From Sphingomonas aurantiaca (GTDB lineage Bacteria > Pseudomonadota > Alphaproteobacteria > Sphingomonadales > Sphingomonadaceae): 64,000 bases of DNA. The notes under the pieces are model-generated. The model ran no database searches. It had not been told where the DNA came from and was given only the letters and a program-made list of their open reading frames with translations. Location: positions 186,001-250,000 of the forward strand of contig NZ_QAOG01000002.1 in assembly GCF_003050705.1 (NCBI RefSeq). Reading direction: 5' to 3'. Both the position numbers and the translations under genes were made by a program. Below, in pieces: positions 48,595-56,018 of the stretch. Numbering within the stretch: the stretch's first letter is position 1; the number at the start of each line of letters is the position of its first letter.

Positions 48595-48606
48595 CTAGTA
48601 CAAAGG
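48595..48606 (+). other. Candidate integrase arm-binding site, left
   Basis: CTAGTACAAAGG, found again in the same orientation at 55803-55814. It lies 59 bp inside the attL core, before the integrase gene. Two flanking copies around a core are typical arm sites of tyrosine integrases. Confidence 0.5.
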
Positions 48607-48623
48607 TACGAGGACGGAAGCCT

Positions 48624-50180
48624 ATGTGTTCATACCTCCACAGAGCCCCTAACGGGGTCTATTATTTCCGCATGGGCATACCTGCGGACCTGCGGCCCTT
48701 CATGGCTGGGAAGCGGGAGATAAAGCGTTCGCTAGGTCTAAAGGACCGTGACGCCGCTAAAGCCGTGATACCCGATATGACGAAAGAGGCTCACGCCCTG
48801 CTTAAGCAAGCGGAGCGGGATCGTGACACGGCTGCAAAGCCTGCCCCTAAGCCTATACCTGCTAAGTCTGCTGCTCAGATTGAGCGGGATCGGCAACGGT
48901 GGGAGGCTGAGCAAGAGCAGGCCGAATACACGGCCAACGAATCATTCGCCGCTGATATGGAGCATGAAGCCCTAGGGCCGATCATGGATGCGCTTAGCGA
49001 TGGCGTAGAGGCTGACGCTTCCCCGGCTGAGATAGCTAGGGCTGGGCGCTTGCTGGTCCTGCATGAGCGGGAGAGGGCAGGGGCGGAGCTGGAAGCCCTG
49101 CGAAATAGCCTACATGCTCGCTACGGACAAAATGCCCGCGCATCGGAAAGCCAAAATCAAGCCGTTGAATGCGAGCCTGTTACCGGGGCCGGTCTGTATC
49201 TCGACAAGGATATCTTAGACCGCTGGGCGGCAGAGCGGGGCGTCGTTCCCAAGGGCAAGGATACCCACAAGGCCGTAGCCAAATGGTTCTATGCCCGGAC
49301 AGAGCGCAAGTCGGTCGAGCAAATCACGCGGCAGGACGTGCTGGCGTTCAAGGACAAGCTGCTCAATGAGGGGCAGACAGTCGCCAATACGAACATGAAG
49401 CTGTCCCGCCTACGGACGTTGATTGGCTGGGCGTATCAGAACGATCTAGCGCCAACGAACGTAGCTGAGGGCATTAGCGTCAAGGTTGCCGACAGCGGTA
49501 AAACACAACGGCTTCCGTTCTCCCTGCCCGAGCTACAGGCCATCTTTGCCAGCCCGGTCTATGCCAATGGGGATCGCCCCAAGGGTGGCAGGCTTGAAGC
49601 TGCATACTGGCTACCGCTGCTCGGCTTATTCACTGGGGCGCGGCTAGAGGAAATTGGACAGCTTCGCGTGTCGGACGTGCAGCGTAAGGATTACCCCGAT
49701 CAAGATGGCAAGATGCTGTCCGGTTGGTTCCTGAGCATCGCTGCCGGTACTGACGAACTGGGGCAGGCCAATCGGATTAAGAACGCTGCCAGTGAACGGC
49801 TTGTCCCACTGCATCCCGAGTTAGAACGGCTTGGCTTCATCACGTATGTTGAGAAGCTGGCCGATCAAAAGGGCAGGGTGTTCCCGGACCTAAAGCCGAA
49901 TATCTACGGTCGCCATACCGCTAAATGGGGCGAATGGTTTGGGCGCTATCTGCGGACCGTTTGCGGTGTTGCAGACAAGCGTAAGGTTTTCCATTCCTTC
50001 CGGCATACCTTCAAGGATTACACCCGTAGGGCCAGGATCGCGGAGGGAGTGCAGCGGCAGTTAATGGGCCATGCTGGCCGAGACGTAGCAGATGACTACG
50101 GTAGCGGGTACGATCTGCTTAGCTTGGTCGAGGCTATGGCGTCCTACCGGGTGCCGGGGCTGGAAATTCAGAGGCGATAA
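48624..50180 (+). CDS. int: Tyrosine-type site-specific integrase
   Basis: 518 residues. An N-terminal DUF6538-type segment (YLHRAPNGVYYFRMGIPADL) precedes a helical core-binding domain and the catalytic domain: first Arg in FTGARLEEIGQLR, His-x-x-Arg in HSFRHTFKDY, then GHAGRDVADDYGSGY with the probable nucleophile tyrosine. It lies 91 bp from the tRNA-Ala 3' end and would integrate and excise the element. ATG at 48624 has GAGGACGGAAG upstream; an earlier in-frame start at 48564 is less likely. Confidence 0.93.
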   Translation: MCSYLHRAPNGVYYFRMGIPADLRPFMAGKREIKRSLGLKDRDAAKAVIPDMTKEAHALLKQAERDRDTAAKPAPKPIPAKSAAQIERDRQRWEAEQEQAEYTANESFAADMEHEALGPIMDALSDGVEADASPAEIARAGRLLVLHERERAGAELEALRNSLHARYGQNARASESQNQAVECEPVTGAGLYLDKDILDRWAAERGVVPKGKDTHKAVAKWFYARTERKSVEQITRQDVLAFKDKLLNEGQTVANTNMKLSRLRTLIGWAYQNDLAPTNVAEGISVKVADSGKTQRLPFSLPELQAIFASPVYANGDRPKGGRLEAAYWLPLLGLFTGARLEEIGQLRVSDVQRKDYPDQDGKMLSGWFLSIAAGTDELGQANRIKNAASERLVPLHPELERLGFITYVEKLADQKGRVFPDLKPNIYGRHTAKWGEWFGRYLRTVCGVADKRKVFHSFRHTFKDYTRRARIAEGVQRQLMGHAGRDVADDYGSGYDLLSLVEAMASYRVPGLEIQRR

Positions 50181-50261
50181 CGTCAAGAGAATACCCCGGT
50201 GGCGTTCCAGCCTTGCTGCTAGGATATAGCGAACATGAACTCACACCGGGGTATGTAGTCG

Positions 50262-50675
50262 ATGACAACTGAGCAGGGTAGCAATCAGGCCGAACTCAGC
50301 CTTCGAGCACTTTTCGTTTTCGTAGCAGTAGTGGCCTATACAGTTTCCCCAGTCTTAAAATATGCCGACATAAGATGGACTGTTCTAGCAGCAGCTATCG
50401 GTGGGATCGGCGTGCAGCTTATGATGCTCGGGTCCAAAAGCTGGATTGGCATGATCGGGAGTCTACTAATGATTGGCGGACTGGTGTTTGGAGCCGAACT
50501 AATCTTTGACGCTACGCAGGTTCATACGGAAAATCAGCGCCGTTGCATGATTATTCAATCGGACATGCTTTCCGCAAAGCCCAAACGCAGCGATGCCGCC
50601 GATATCTTTCAAGCGCTAGGTTGCGTGCCCCAGCCGGTAGCGGGGGAGGAGGTGCCCCGCTTGGCGGCGACCTAA
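50262..50675 (+). CDS. Small membrane protein of unknown function (137 aa)
   Basis: Three membrane segments (about 14-34, 40-57 and 62-84) and a cytosolic or periplasmic tail with two cysteines (RRCMIIQSD and LGCVPQPV). No family was recognised. It follows the integrase after 81 bp in the same direction and converges on the minus-strand operon. It may be cargo or a helper of the element. Confidence 0.6.
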   Translation: MTTEQGSNQAELSLRALFVFVAVVAYTVSPVLKYADIRWTVLAAAIGGIGVQLMMLGSKSWIGMIGSLLMIGGLVFGAELIFDATQVHTENQRRCMIIQSDMLSAKPKRSDAADIFQALGCVPQPVAGEEVPRLAAT

Positions 50676-50706
50676 GGGCACGGATTAGGAACTACGGCAA
50701 AGTCGC

Positions 50707-51543
50707 TTATGCCGGATCATAGCCAAGCGGGACGCCAGCCTCCCGACGGGCCTGCTCCCCGGTCGGCGTAACGCGGTATCCCGTATCGGTCTGGAAACCG
50801 GCAACATCGCCTACCGGAGTACCGTGGGACTGACGGGCTTTCACCCCGGTCTGAGCTACTCGAATGCCGGTCACGTCCTGTCCGCCCTTGTAGGGATCAT
50901 AGCCGGTCATGCTCTGCCCCGTCTGTGGGCCGCTGGGAGCCTTCGCTACGAGGGTGTAGCCGGTCGGACCCATGATCCATTGCGGGCCGGTCTGTTGCGC
51001 CTGAGCGGGCTGCTGAGCAGGCTGACGGGCAACGCCGGGAGGGGCATTGAAAGCGAATGAGCTTTTGACCACTTCACCGGGTGGTATCGAAGATGCCTCA
51101 GGAACATCAGGCGTTTCTGCATAGGCTTCGACAGTGCTACCCAGAGCATCGTCAACAGTCCAATTAGCTGCATCAGCCTCGGTTACTTCACCCTTGCTGA
51201 TAGCCAATGCCTTTGCATCCTCAAGGATCATCGGAGCGAGGTTATCAAGATGGCCTTCGTCGCCGGTATTGTTATAGGCAGTCAGAGCCTTGTCATACAT
51301 TGAAACCGTAGCGTCATCGCTGTTATGGATAAGATCGACAGCAATCTCTAAGGTGTTCTTCAATGCGGGAACGCGAGCCGTGAATGAGTTTAGAGCCGTG
51401 GAGTACGCGGCATTGGCCGGATAGCCTTTAGCCATCTCATCCTGAGCTTGCTTCTGTACTGAGCGGGGATTGTGCCCATGTACTGCAATCAGGGAAAGAG
51501 CGGCCTTCACCTTAATGGCTTGGCGGGGAGTTAGTGCGGTCAT
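50707..51543 (-). CDS. Unrecognised element protein with helical N-terminus and repeated C-terminus (278 aa)
   Basis: Residues 1-130 are predicted helical (RQAIKVKAALSLIAVHG, ALKNTLEIAVDLIHN). A Pro/Gln-rich linker (PPGVARQPAQQPAQAQQ) near 165-185 leads to a glycine-rich end with a repeated pattern V-x-x-TG-x-x-AR-x-x-x-G-x-P-x-G (VAQTGVKARQSHGTPVG and VTPTGEQARREAGVPLG). This suggests a structural or binding protein with a modular tail. Last gene of the four-gene minus-strand operon. ATG follows AAAGG; the leader AAAACCAATGAC is shared with the gene at 52070. Confidence 0.7.
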   Translation of the reverse strand: MTALTPRQAIKVKAALSLIAVHGHNPRSVQKQAQDEMAKGYPANAAYSTALNSFTARVPALKNTLEIAVDLIHNSDDATVSMYDKALTAYNNTGDEGHLDNLAPMILEDAKALAISKGEVTEADAANWTVDDALGSTVEAYAETPDVPEASSIPPGEVVKSSFAFNAPPGVARQPAQQPAQAQQTGPQWIMGPTGYTLVAKAPSGPQTGQSMTGYDPYKGGQDVTGIRVAQTGVKARQSHGTPVGDVAGFQTDTGYRVTPTGEQARREAGVPLGYDPA

Positions 51544-51554
51544 TGGTTTTACCT

Positions 51555-52070
51555 TTAGGAATTGAGTGGGGGTATGTCGCCAATCGTCGGGACTGGCGGG
51601 ATCGAGCCTGAGCGAATGCAGGCGACTAGGAAGCGGAAGGCGTCTTTGCAGCGCGAGCTATCGACATACGGACGGCCAGCGGCCTCCCACAGCGCATGAA
51701 CCTCAGCAGCGTTACGGCGGGCTATGTGCTGGGCATCTTCGGGGAGGTCGTAGAGTGCGGGAGTTACGGCCCGGTCTGATAGCTGGGGCCATCCGGCTTC
51801 CTGCTCTACAGCTTGCCGCGTCAGCAGCACGGACAGGTTAGCAGCTTCACCGGGTATGAAGGCGGCAGCGAGGGCTGGGTTGGGCCAAACCCTCATCAGC
51901 CATAATGATACAGCGCCCCATTCCACAAACGCCTTGGTGGCATCGGCGTAGGGGCCTGCTCGCTTCATCAGGTCGTCTAGGGTTTGCGGCTCGGTGTGCC
52001 ACTTGGGTTCATAATCGGGACGGGGTGGCCTTGGTGGCGCTCCCGTTCCCCGATCATCAGGGTTAGACAT
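51555..52070 (-). CDS. Unrecognised element protein (171 aa)
   Basis: A proline-rich N-terminus (GAPPRPPRPDYEPKWH) precedes a helical body (ATKAFVEWGAVSLWLMRVWPNPALAAAF, HIARRNAAEVHALWEAAG) with one membrane-prone helix. No family was recognised. Its ATG shares one base with the stop of the gene at 52070 and its stop is 11 bp before the next gene, so it is coupled within the operon. Confidence 0.65.
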   Translation of the reverse strand: MSNPDDRGTGAPPRPPRPDYEPKWHTEPQTLDDLMKRAGPYADATKAFVEWGAVSLWLMRVWPNPALAAAFIPGEAANLSVLLTRQAVEQEAGWPQLSDRAVTPALYDLPEDAQHIARRNAAEVHALWEAAGRPYVDSSRCKDAFRFLVACIRSGSIPPVPTIGDIPPLNS

Positions 52071-52582
52071 TAGGCCGCTACCGCCGCGCCCTTAACATAG
52101 CCCCGCTGTTTACCGACGAAATACAGGCCGAACGCCTCTTGTGCGTTACCCGGTGCCAGCTTCATAATCTCGGCAGGGATGGCATGAGGCTTTACCGTTA
52201 CGAGATATTCGTATGCAGCATCGTCCAGCCCGGCAAACCCCTTGCACTCAAACACCTTGGGGAGAGACTCCTTGGCGTCATTGTCCCAAGCCTTACGGGT
52301 ATAATAGATCGTGAAAGCCGTATTCATCAGGTTGTGACCGGGTGTAGCGACAATTCGAATATCGGTGAAAGCCTTAAGCCGTTCCTCTCGCTCTACTTCA
52401 CCTTGATTAGCAAGGGCGTCAGCAAAGCGATCCTTTGCATCAGCAAGGGCCTTAGCTACTTCATCGGCTTTAAGAATGGCAGGCTGGCCGATTAACTCGA
52501 CAAGGTCCTTAATCTTGAGCAACTGGGCATCAAGGGTTTCAATCTCAGTGGCGATATCTGCAAGCGTGGTATTCTGTGTCAT
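52070..52582 (-). CDS. Unrecognised element protein with coiled-coil N-terminus (170 aa)
   Basis: Residues 5-75 form heptad-rich helices (IATEIETLDAQLLKIKDLVELIG, VAKALADAKDRFADALANQGEVEREERL). The C-terminal half is mixed (FTIYYTRKAWDNDAKESL, FGLYFVGKQRGYVKG). It might oligomerise through the coiled coil. No family was recognised. ATG at 52582 has GAAAG upstream and the AAAACCAATGAC leader. Confidence 0.65.
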   Translation of the reverse strand: MTQNTTLADIATEIETLDAQLLKIKDLVELIGQPAILKADEVAKALADAKDRFADALANQGEVEREERLKAFTDIRIVATPGHNLMNTAFTIYYTRKAWDNDAKESLPKVFECKGFAGLDDAAYEYLVTVKPHAIPAEIMKLAPGNAQEAFGLYFVGKQRGYVKGAAVAA

Positions 52583-52609
52583 TGGTTTTCTTTCGTATGT
52601 ATTGAGGGA

Positions 52610-52873
52610 TTACGAACGGGGGGCGAACGGGCCGACCCGTAGTTTCTCGGCGCGGTAGGTGTGGATCGTGCCTGTATCGGCATCGACTGCGGCCATTAGA
52701 GCAGCCCGTCCCGGTCGGCCTGCGGGCTTACGGCAGAGGAAGTCAGGCAATTCGATGCCTAGGGCTTCCAATGTGAAGCGAACGCCAATCGTTACTCGGC
52801 GGTCGGTAGATGCGAGGTAGTCAGCAACGGGCTTGTTATTGATGCGGTCGGTATTAACGGTGACAGTATTCAT
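52610..52873 (-). CDS. Unrecognised small element protein (87 aa)
   Basis: Basic protein (DRRVTIGVRFTLEALGIELPDFLCRKPAGRPGRAALM), ending DTGTIHTYRAEKLRVGPF. The mix of basic residues and a possible helix-turn suggests nucleic-acid binding, but no motif is conclusive. First gene of the operon: AAAGGA lies 6 bp before ATG at 52873, and the operon promoter must lie in 52874-52980. Confidence 0.6.
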   Translation of the reverse strand: MNTVTVNTDRINNKPVADYLASTDRRVTIGVRFTLEALGIELPDFLCRKPAGRPGRAALMAAVDADTGTIHTYRAEKLRVGPFAPRS

Positions 52874-53863
52874 AGTTTATCCTTTCATCGTGTGTAGGAA
52901 CTTGTCCCAATGTAAAAGAGAGATAGCCCCCTTGCGTATAAGCAAACGGAAACGGGTAAATTAATGATATGGAATGGATCGCCTGCTAACTGCCAACAGG
53001 GGCAACGCTACAGTTAGCAGGCTGGCAATGCTCAGGGCCGATGGGCGACATTGGTTTGAATGAGCATTGCTTAGGGAGAGGAGCGGCTGACTTATGCGCC
53101 GTGATATGCTAGCCATGAAGCGGACCTGTTAAGGTGCAACGCTCCTACATTCCTCAGATTAGCTCAGTAGGTAGATAACTGGAAAACCAATGACGGAAAC
53201 CCGAGTATCGTATGCCATATCAGTACAAAGACTAGGAGTGCCTCGATATTGATTACTGAGCTAATCTGAAGGATGCGTGTGAGGGTTACGGATTAGAGCC
53301 GTAGAGTACCGGAGATTGATCCGGGGTATCATAGATAATACTATGGTATCATCTTAGATTAGAGAATATTAAGCTGTATCCTAGCGTCCCCCCTACCCCC
53401 CAAGCCTCCGAAACCGGATGCTACCCGTAAGACGGATATGAGGATAATCGACTACATAGGCAGAGACGGAATGTCTCAGCTACAGTCAGTGGGCAGCAAA
53501 TACAGCAGCATCATCTTGAGTTAGATCATACGTCGCTTGTAGAGCCTAGCGTCCGATACCGTGAGCCAAACTGTTAAAGTCGGCACACCCCTTCGCCCTG
53601 CGGCTAACCCTCGCGGGCTGTGGTATCTACAGTTATCGCACTGTCAGGCGTCCTAGGGCTTCCTAGCTTGGGCGGTGATGAATGGTTCTCTATGCAATAC
53701 GGTACTAAAAGCCCCGCTGCCATACAGCCCCTCTCAGACTCATTCCGGTAATCAGACTGTGCAAGTACCCGGACCCTCCCTAATCGAGTCTGACGGCCTC
53801 CTGTGCGGCGATTGAGCGGGCCTTCCCGTCGCCTGCCCGGTATCAAGCCGGGGAGTACCCGGA
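52874..53863. other. Gene-poor interval of about 1 kb inside the element
   Basis: No gene I can support. 52981-53350 is a dense run of inverted repeats, described separately. 53350-53600 has further short hairpins: TCCG/CGGA at 53407-53418, CCGT/ACGG at 53425-53435, GAGAC/GTCTC at 53463-53477. A direct repeat CCTAGCGTCC occurs at 53380-53389 and 53545-53554. 53600-53863 shows nothing clear beyond the 3' flank of the recombinase gene. In an element of 7.4 kb such a long non-coding block is unusual. Confidence 0.7.
52981..53350 (+). ncRNA. Candidate structured RNA (or structured DNA site) with six consecutive stem-loops
   Basis: Stems in order: 52981-52992/53011-53022 (12 bp, perfect); 53025-53034/53061-53070 (10 bp plus a G-T pair); 53079-53085/53140-53146 (7 bp, enclosing GGCT/AGCC and ACCT/AGGT branches); 53154-53169/53254-53269 (16 bp, perfect); 53309-53313/53320-53324 (5 bp); 53325-53334/53341-53350 (10 pairs). 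In the last stem two pairs are G-U on the plus strand but would be A-C on the minus strand, which favours a plus-strand RNA. No promoter was identified. A replication or recombination site is the main alternative. Confidence 0.45.
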
Positions 53864-54439
53864 TCATGCAGCGCAATACCGGGATACCGTGGCCTTCGAG
53901 ATACCGAAGTGCGCCATCGTCTGACTAATCGTGGCCCCGTTCGCCTTGCGCCAATCGGCCACCTCCTGAGCATCAGCGGCCCACGGCCTGCCCAAGCTAG
54001 CCTTACCGCGATGCGTCAGCCCCGTTGCAGCTATCGAAGCCCGAGCCGCTACCCGGCCACTCTCACACCGTTCCTTGATCCGATGCCGCTCCATGTCAGC
54101 CATCTGAGCTAGGACAGCTACGATCAACTCGCCTACGCCACGGCCAATAGGTCCAAGCCCCTTCACGTCCAGCGTTACGCCCCGCTCTAGCAGGCGGCGA
54201 ACCGTGGCCTGTACGTCCAAGGCGTCACGGCCCAAGCGATCGAGGGCATAGACGTACAGCGTGTCACCCTCCCGAATGTAGTCCAGGAGCTTTCCGAAGC
54301 CGGGACGGTCTGCCGCCAACGTGGCCCCGCTTACGCCTTCATCGCTGAACTCACGGTCAAAGCCGTCACCTAACGCTTGGCGCTGGGCTTCAATGCTTTG
54401 GGCTTCGGTCGATACACGGAAGTAGGCAACGCGGCTCAT
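53864..54439 (-). CDS. Serine recombinase (resolvase/invertase family)
   Basis: 191 residues. The catalytic serine is in AYFRVSTEAQSIEAQRQAL, followed by SDEGVSGATLAADRPGFGKLL and VYALDRLGRDALDVQ. A C-terminal helix-turn-helix (ATISQTMAHFGISKATVSRYC) binds DNA. It could resolve dimers or invert a segment of the element; alternatively it is a leftover from another element. ATG at 54439 has GAGGA about 7 bp upstream and lies just after a putative promoter; upstream in-frame ATGs at 54478 and 54511 fall inside repeated operator-like sequence. Confidence 0.9.
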   Translation of the reverse strand: MSRVAYFRVSTEAQSIEAQRQALGDGFDREFSDEGVSGATLAADRPGFGKLLDYIREGDTLYVYALDRLGRDALDVQATVRRLLERGVTLDVKGLGPIGRGVGELIVAVLAQMADMERHRIKERCESGRVAARASIAATGLTHRGKASLGRPWAADAQEVADWRKANGATISQTMAHFGISKATVSRYCAA

Positions 54440-54545
54440 GGCTTCATCCTCACAAGGTACGCCGGATATGTGAGGCATCCTCTCAACTCTGTCAAGTATG
54501 TTGTGAGGCATAGTGAGGATACCGCTGAAGCATGACTCACAAGCT
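54440..54545 (-). promoter_or_regulatory. Promoter and operator/res-like repeats of the serine recombinase
   Basis: TGTGAGGCAT occurs at 54469-54478 and 54502-54511, 33 bp apart (about three helical turns), with related CCTCACA near 54448 and AGTGAGGAT near 54512. A minus-strand TTGACA (54495-54490) with CACATA 17 bp later is a likely -35/-10 pair between the repeats. The arrangement suggests autoregulation or a recombination site. The rest of the gap to 54863 shows no gene or further structure I can support. Confidence 0.5.
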
Positions 54546-54863
54546 ACAACATGAGAGGCAGGCTGTTGGCAGGGCTAGCGATCCGCTGGGCTAGAGCTTG
54601 GCAACTGTGACACGTCATGCAGGGATGGAGAACCACGCGCGATAATGCAGGTCGCGCTAGGCGTGTCATAATCGCCTGAGGGGGCGGGCCGGGCATACGG
54701 GGAGAACCGCGCTCACTCTTGTCTGAATTGCCCTCTCGCAAATCTCTGTCGAAATTAGGCCGTAGGCGAGGCGGGGCTAGTCGAGTTGACCATAATCGAG
54801 CGGGGGATACAGTGGTGTCAGCTTGGCGGGTAAAGCACCGCGGCTGTGAACAAGGGTAATTAA

Positions 54864-55766
54864 ATGTCAGGCGTAGAGGCAGTAAAGGATCTTATAAAAC
54901 CCCCATTTGCAAATTACGATATCGTAGTTTACTTTGGATGTGGCCTATTCTCTCTACCATTTACAATGCATTACATAGGCGACCTTCGACTTAGTACTAC
55001 CAGCTTTAAATTTAACATTGATCCTCCGTTTGTATCGACGCTTATAACGACGCTAACAGTGCTTTTCTCTGTCTATATATTGGGGCATATCATTGCCTAT
55101 CTTGGCAGTCAGCTCATTGAAAAGGTTATGGATAGCCTGTTTGGAAAAGCCAGCCTCGTAATCCTTCGTGGTACTGAAACGAATAGAGACGACTTCAAAA
55201 AAATGATGCAGCAACAGATAAGGCTTGGCATTTCAAAACACATAGAGGAAGCAAGTTGGTTCAGTAGTATTGTGCGCTTCGTCTGCCATCTTCCAATATT
55301 ACCGGCTTACATCGCAATATATCTGCTCAAGGTTTTTGGATTTTACAGAACAAGAATTTCACAAGATGTGATAACTGCTGCAAATGGCAAGGTCGCGAAC
55401 GCGCATATCCCGGAGATTAAGCAGGGTAAAGAATGGTTCAAATCGCTCGAAGCAGTGGTAATGAATACCAATCCAAGTGCCACAGCGCGAATGTACAACT
55501 ATTTAGTTATATCCGGATTATTTAGATCGGTATCAATTATTCTTTTAGCATCGGCATGGTTCGAGTTAATTTATACAATAATGAAATACAAAGGTTATAA
55601 CGCTCCTGAGGGCTTGCTGATGTTTGGCAATAACGGTATTTACGCGCAGTCGATTAGTTATATTGCTGTTTGTGTAGTATACTTGTTTAGCCTTTTCTCT
55701 TACCTAAAATTCCAACGTCGATATGTGGAAGATGCAATATTTGCTTTCGTATATGCAAAGCCGTAA
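54864..55766 (+). CDS. Multi-pass membrane protein of unknown function, AT-rich cargo gene
   Basis: 300 residues with about five membrane segments (around 20-40, 58-80, 134-155, 215-240 and 262-282) and a polar loop between the second and third (GTETNRDDFKKMMQQQIRLGISKHIEEA). Codon use is strikingly AT-rich relative to the flanks, so it was acquired from a different source than the integrase. It stands alone next to the attR end, the usual place for cargo. No family was recognised; a role in phage defence is only a guess from position. Confidence 0.65.
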   Translation: MSGVEAVKDLIKPPFANYDIVVYFGCGLFSLPFTMHYIGDLRLSTTSFKFNIDPPFVSTLITTLTVLFSVYILGHIIAYLGSQLIEKVMDSLFGKASLVILRGTETNRDDFKKMMQQQIRLGISKHIEEASWFSSIVRFVCHLPILPAYIAIYLLKVFGFYRTRISQDVITAANGKVANAHIPEIKQGKEWFKSLEAVVMNTNPSATARMYNYLVISGLFRSVSIILLASAWFELIYTIMKYKGYNAPEGLLMFGNNGIYAQSISYIAVCVVYLFSLFSYLKFQRRYVEDAIFAFVYAKP

Positions 55767-55802
55767 CCCTGGTGACAGCCATCTTAGATGCCCTTGCCTC
55801 AG

Positions 55803-55814
55803 CTAGTACAAAGG
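55803..55814 (+). other. Candidate integrase arm-binding site, right
   Basis: CTAGTACAAAGG, the second copy of the block at 48595-48606 in the same orientation. It lies 67 bp inside the attR core, so in the circular form the two copies would flank the core at similar distances. Confidence 0.5.
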
Positions 55815-55881
55815 GCTAACACAACGGTCCCGACGCCGAAATAAATATCCTTTGTTTTTCAGTGCTTACGGGGATTTTAAC

Positions 55882-55904
55882 CGATCCCCCTCGGCTCCAC
55901 CATT
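55882..55904 (+). other. attR core repeat
   Basis: Exact copy of the 23-bp block at 48513-48535, here without the rest of a tRNA. The bases just outside differ from those at attL, so the duplicated length is fixed. Confidence 0.88.
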
Positions 55905-56018
55905 TCCGTTGATGTCCGGTCCACAGGACCGATGTTCCAGATAGTATAGACCAGGCCTTTCGCCGGTCCGAGAACTGTCCGGGATGCAGACTCTCCACAT
56001 CCCGAACGAGCACCATCT

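Larger units (their letters stand above)
48513..55904. mobile_element. Integrative element in tRNA-Ala, about 7.4 kb
   Basis: A 23-bp direct repeat, the 3' end of tRNA-Ala plus two bases (48513-48535 and 55882-55904), bounds a region with a tyrosine integrase next to the tRNA, a serine recombinase, two membrane proteins, four unrecognised genes on the minus strand and a structured non-coding interval. Codon use and GC content differ visibly from the flanks, most in the membrane gene at 54864. No replication, transfer, capsid or terminase gene was recognised, so it is a small island or satellite rather than a complete prophage or ICE. Confidence 0.88.

Noticed and set aside
53158..53210. tRNA-like segment (gattagctcagtaggtaga, with a tggaaaa loop) suggesting a degenerate tRNA
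   Set aside because: The first part resembles a D-arm, but no acceptor stem, T-arm or proper anticodon stem can be formed; the bases are better explained by the 16-bp stem-loop.
53300..53360. Possible CRISPR-like or iteron array from the ggtatcat and gattagag repeats
   Set aside because: Only two copies of each, irregular spacing, and no associated cas or rep gene.
53604..53876. A 90-codon frame on the minus strand in the non-coding block of the element
   Set aside because: It overlaps the end of the recombinase gene, has no ribosome site, and its composition (runs of Arg, Gly, Pro) looks like a chance frame.
55841..55881. Partial second tRNA at the right end of the element
   Set aside because: Only the 3' end of tRNA-Ala matches (the att core); the preceding bases do not fold as a tRNA.
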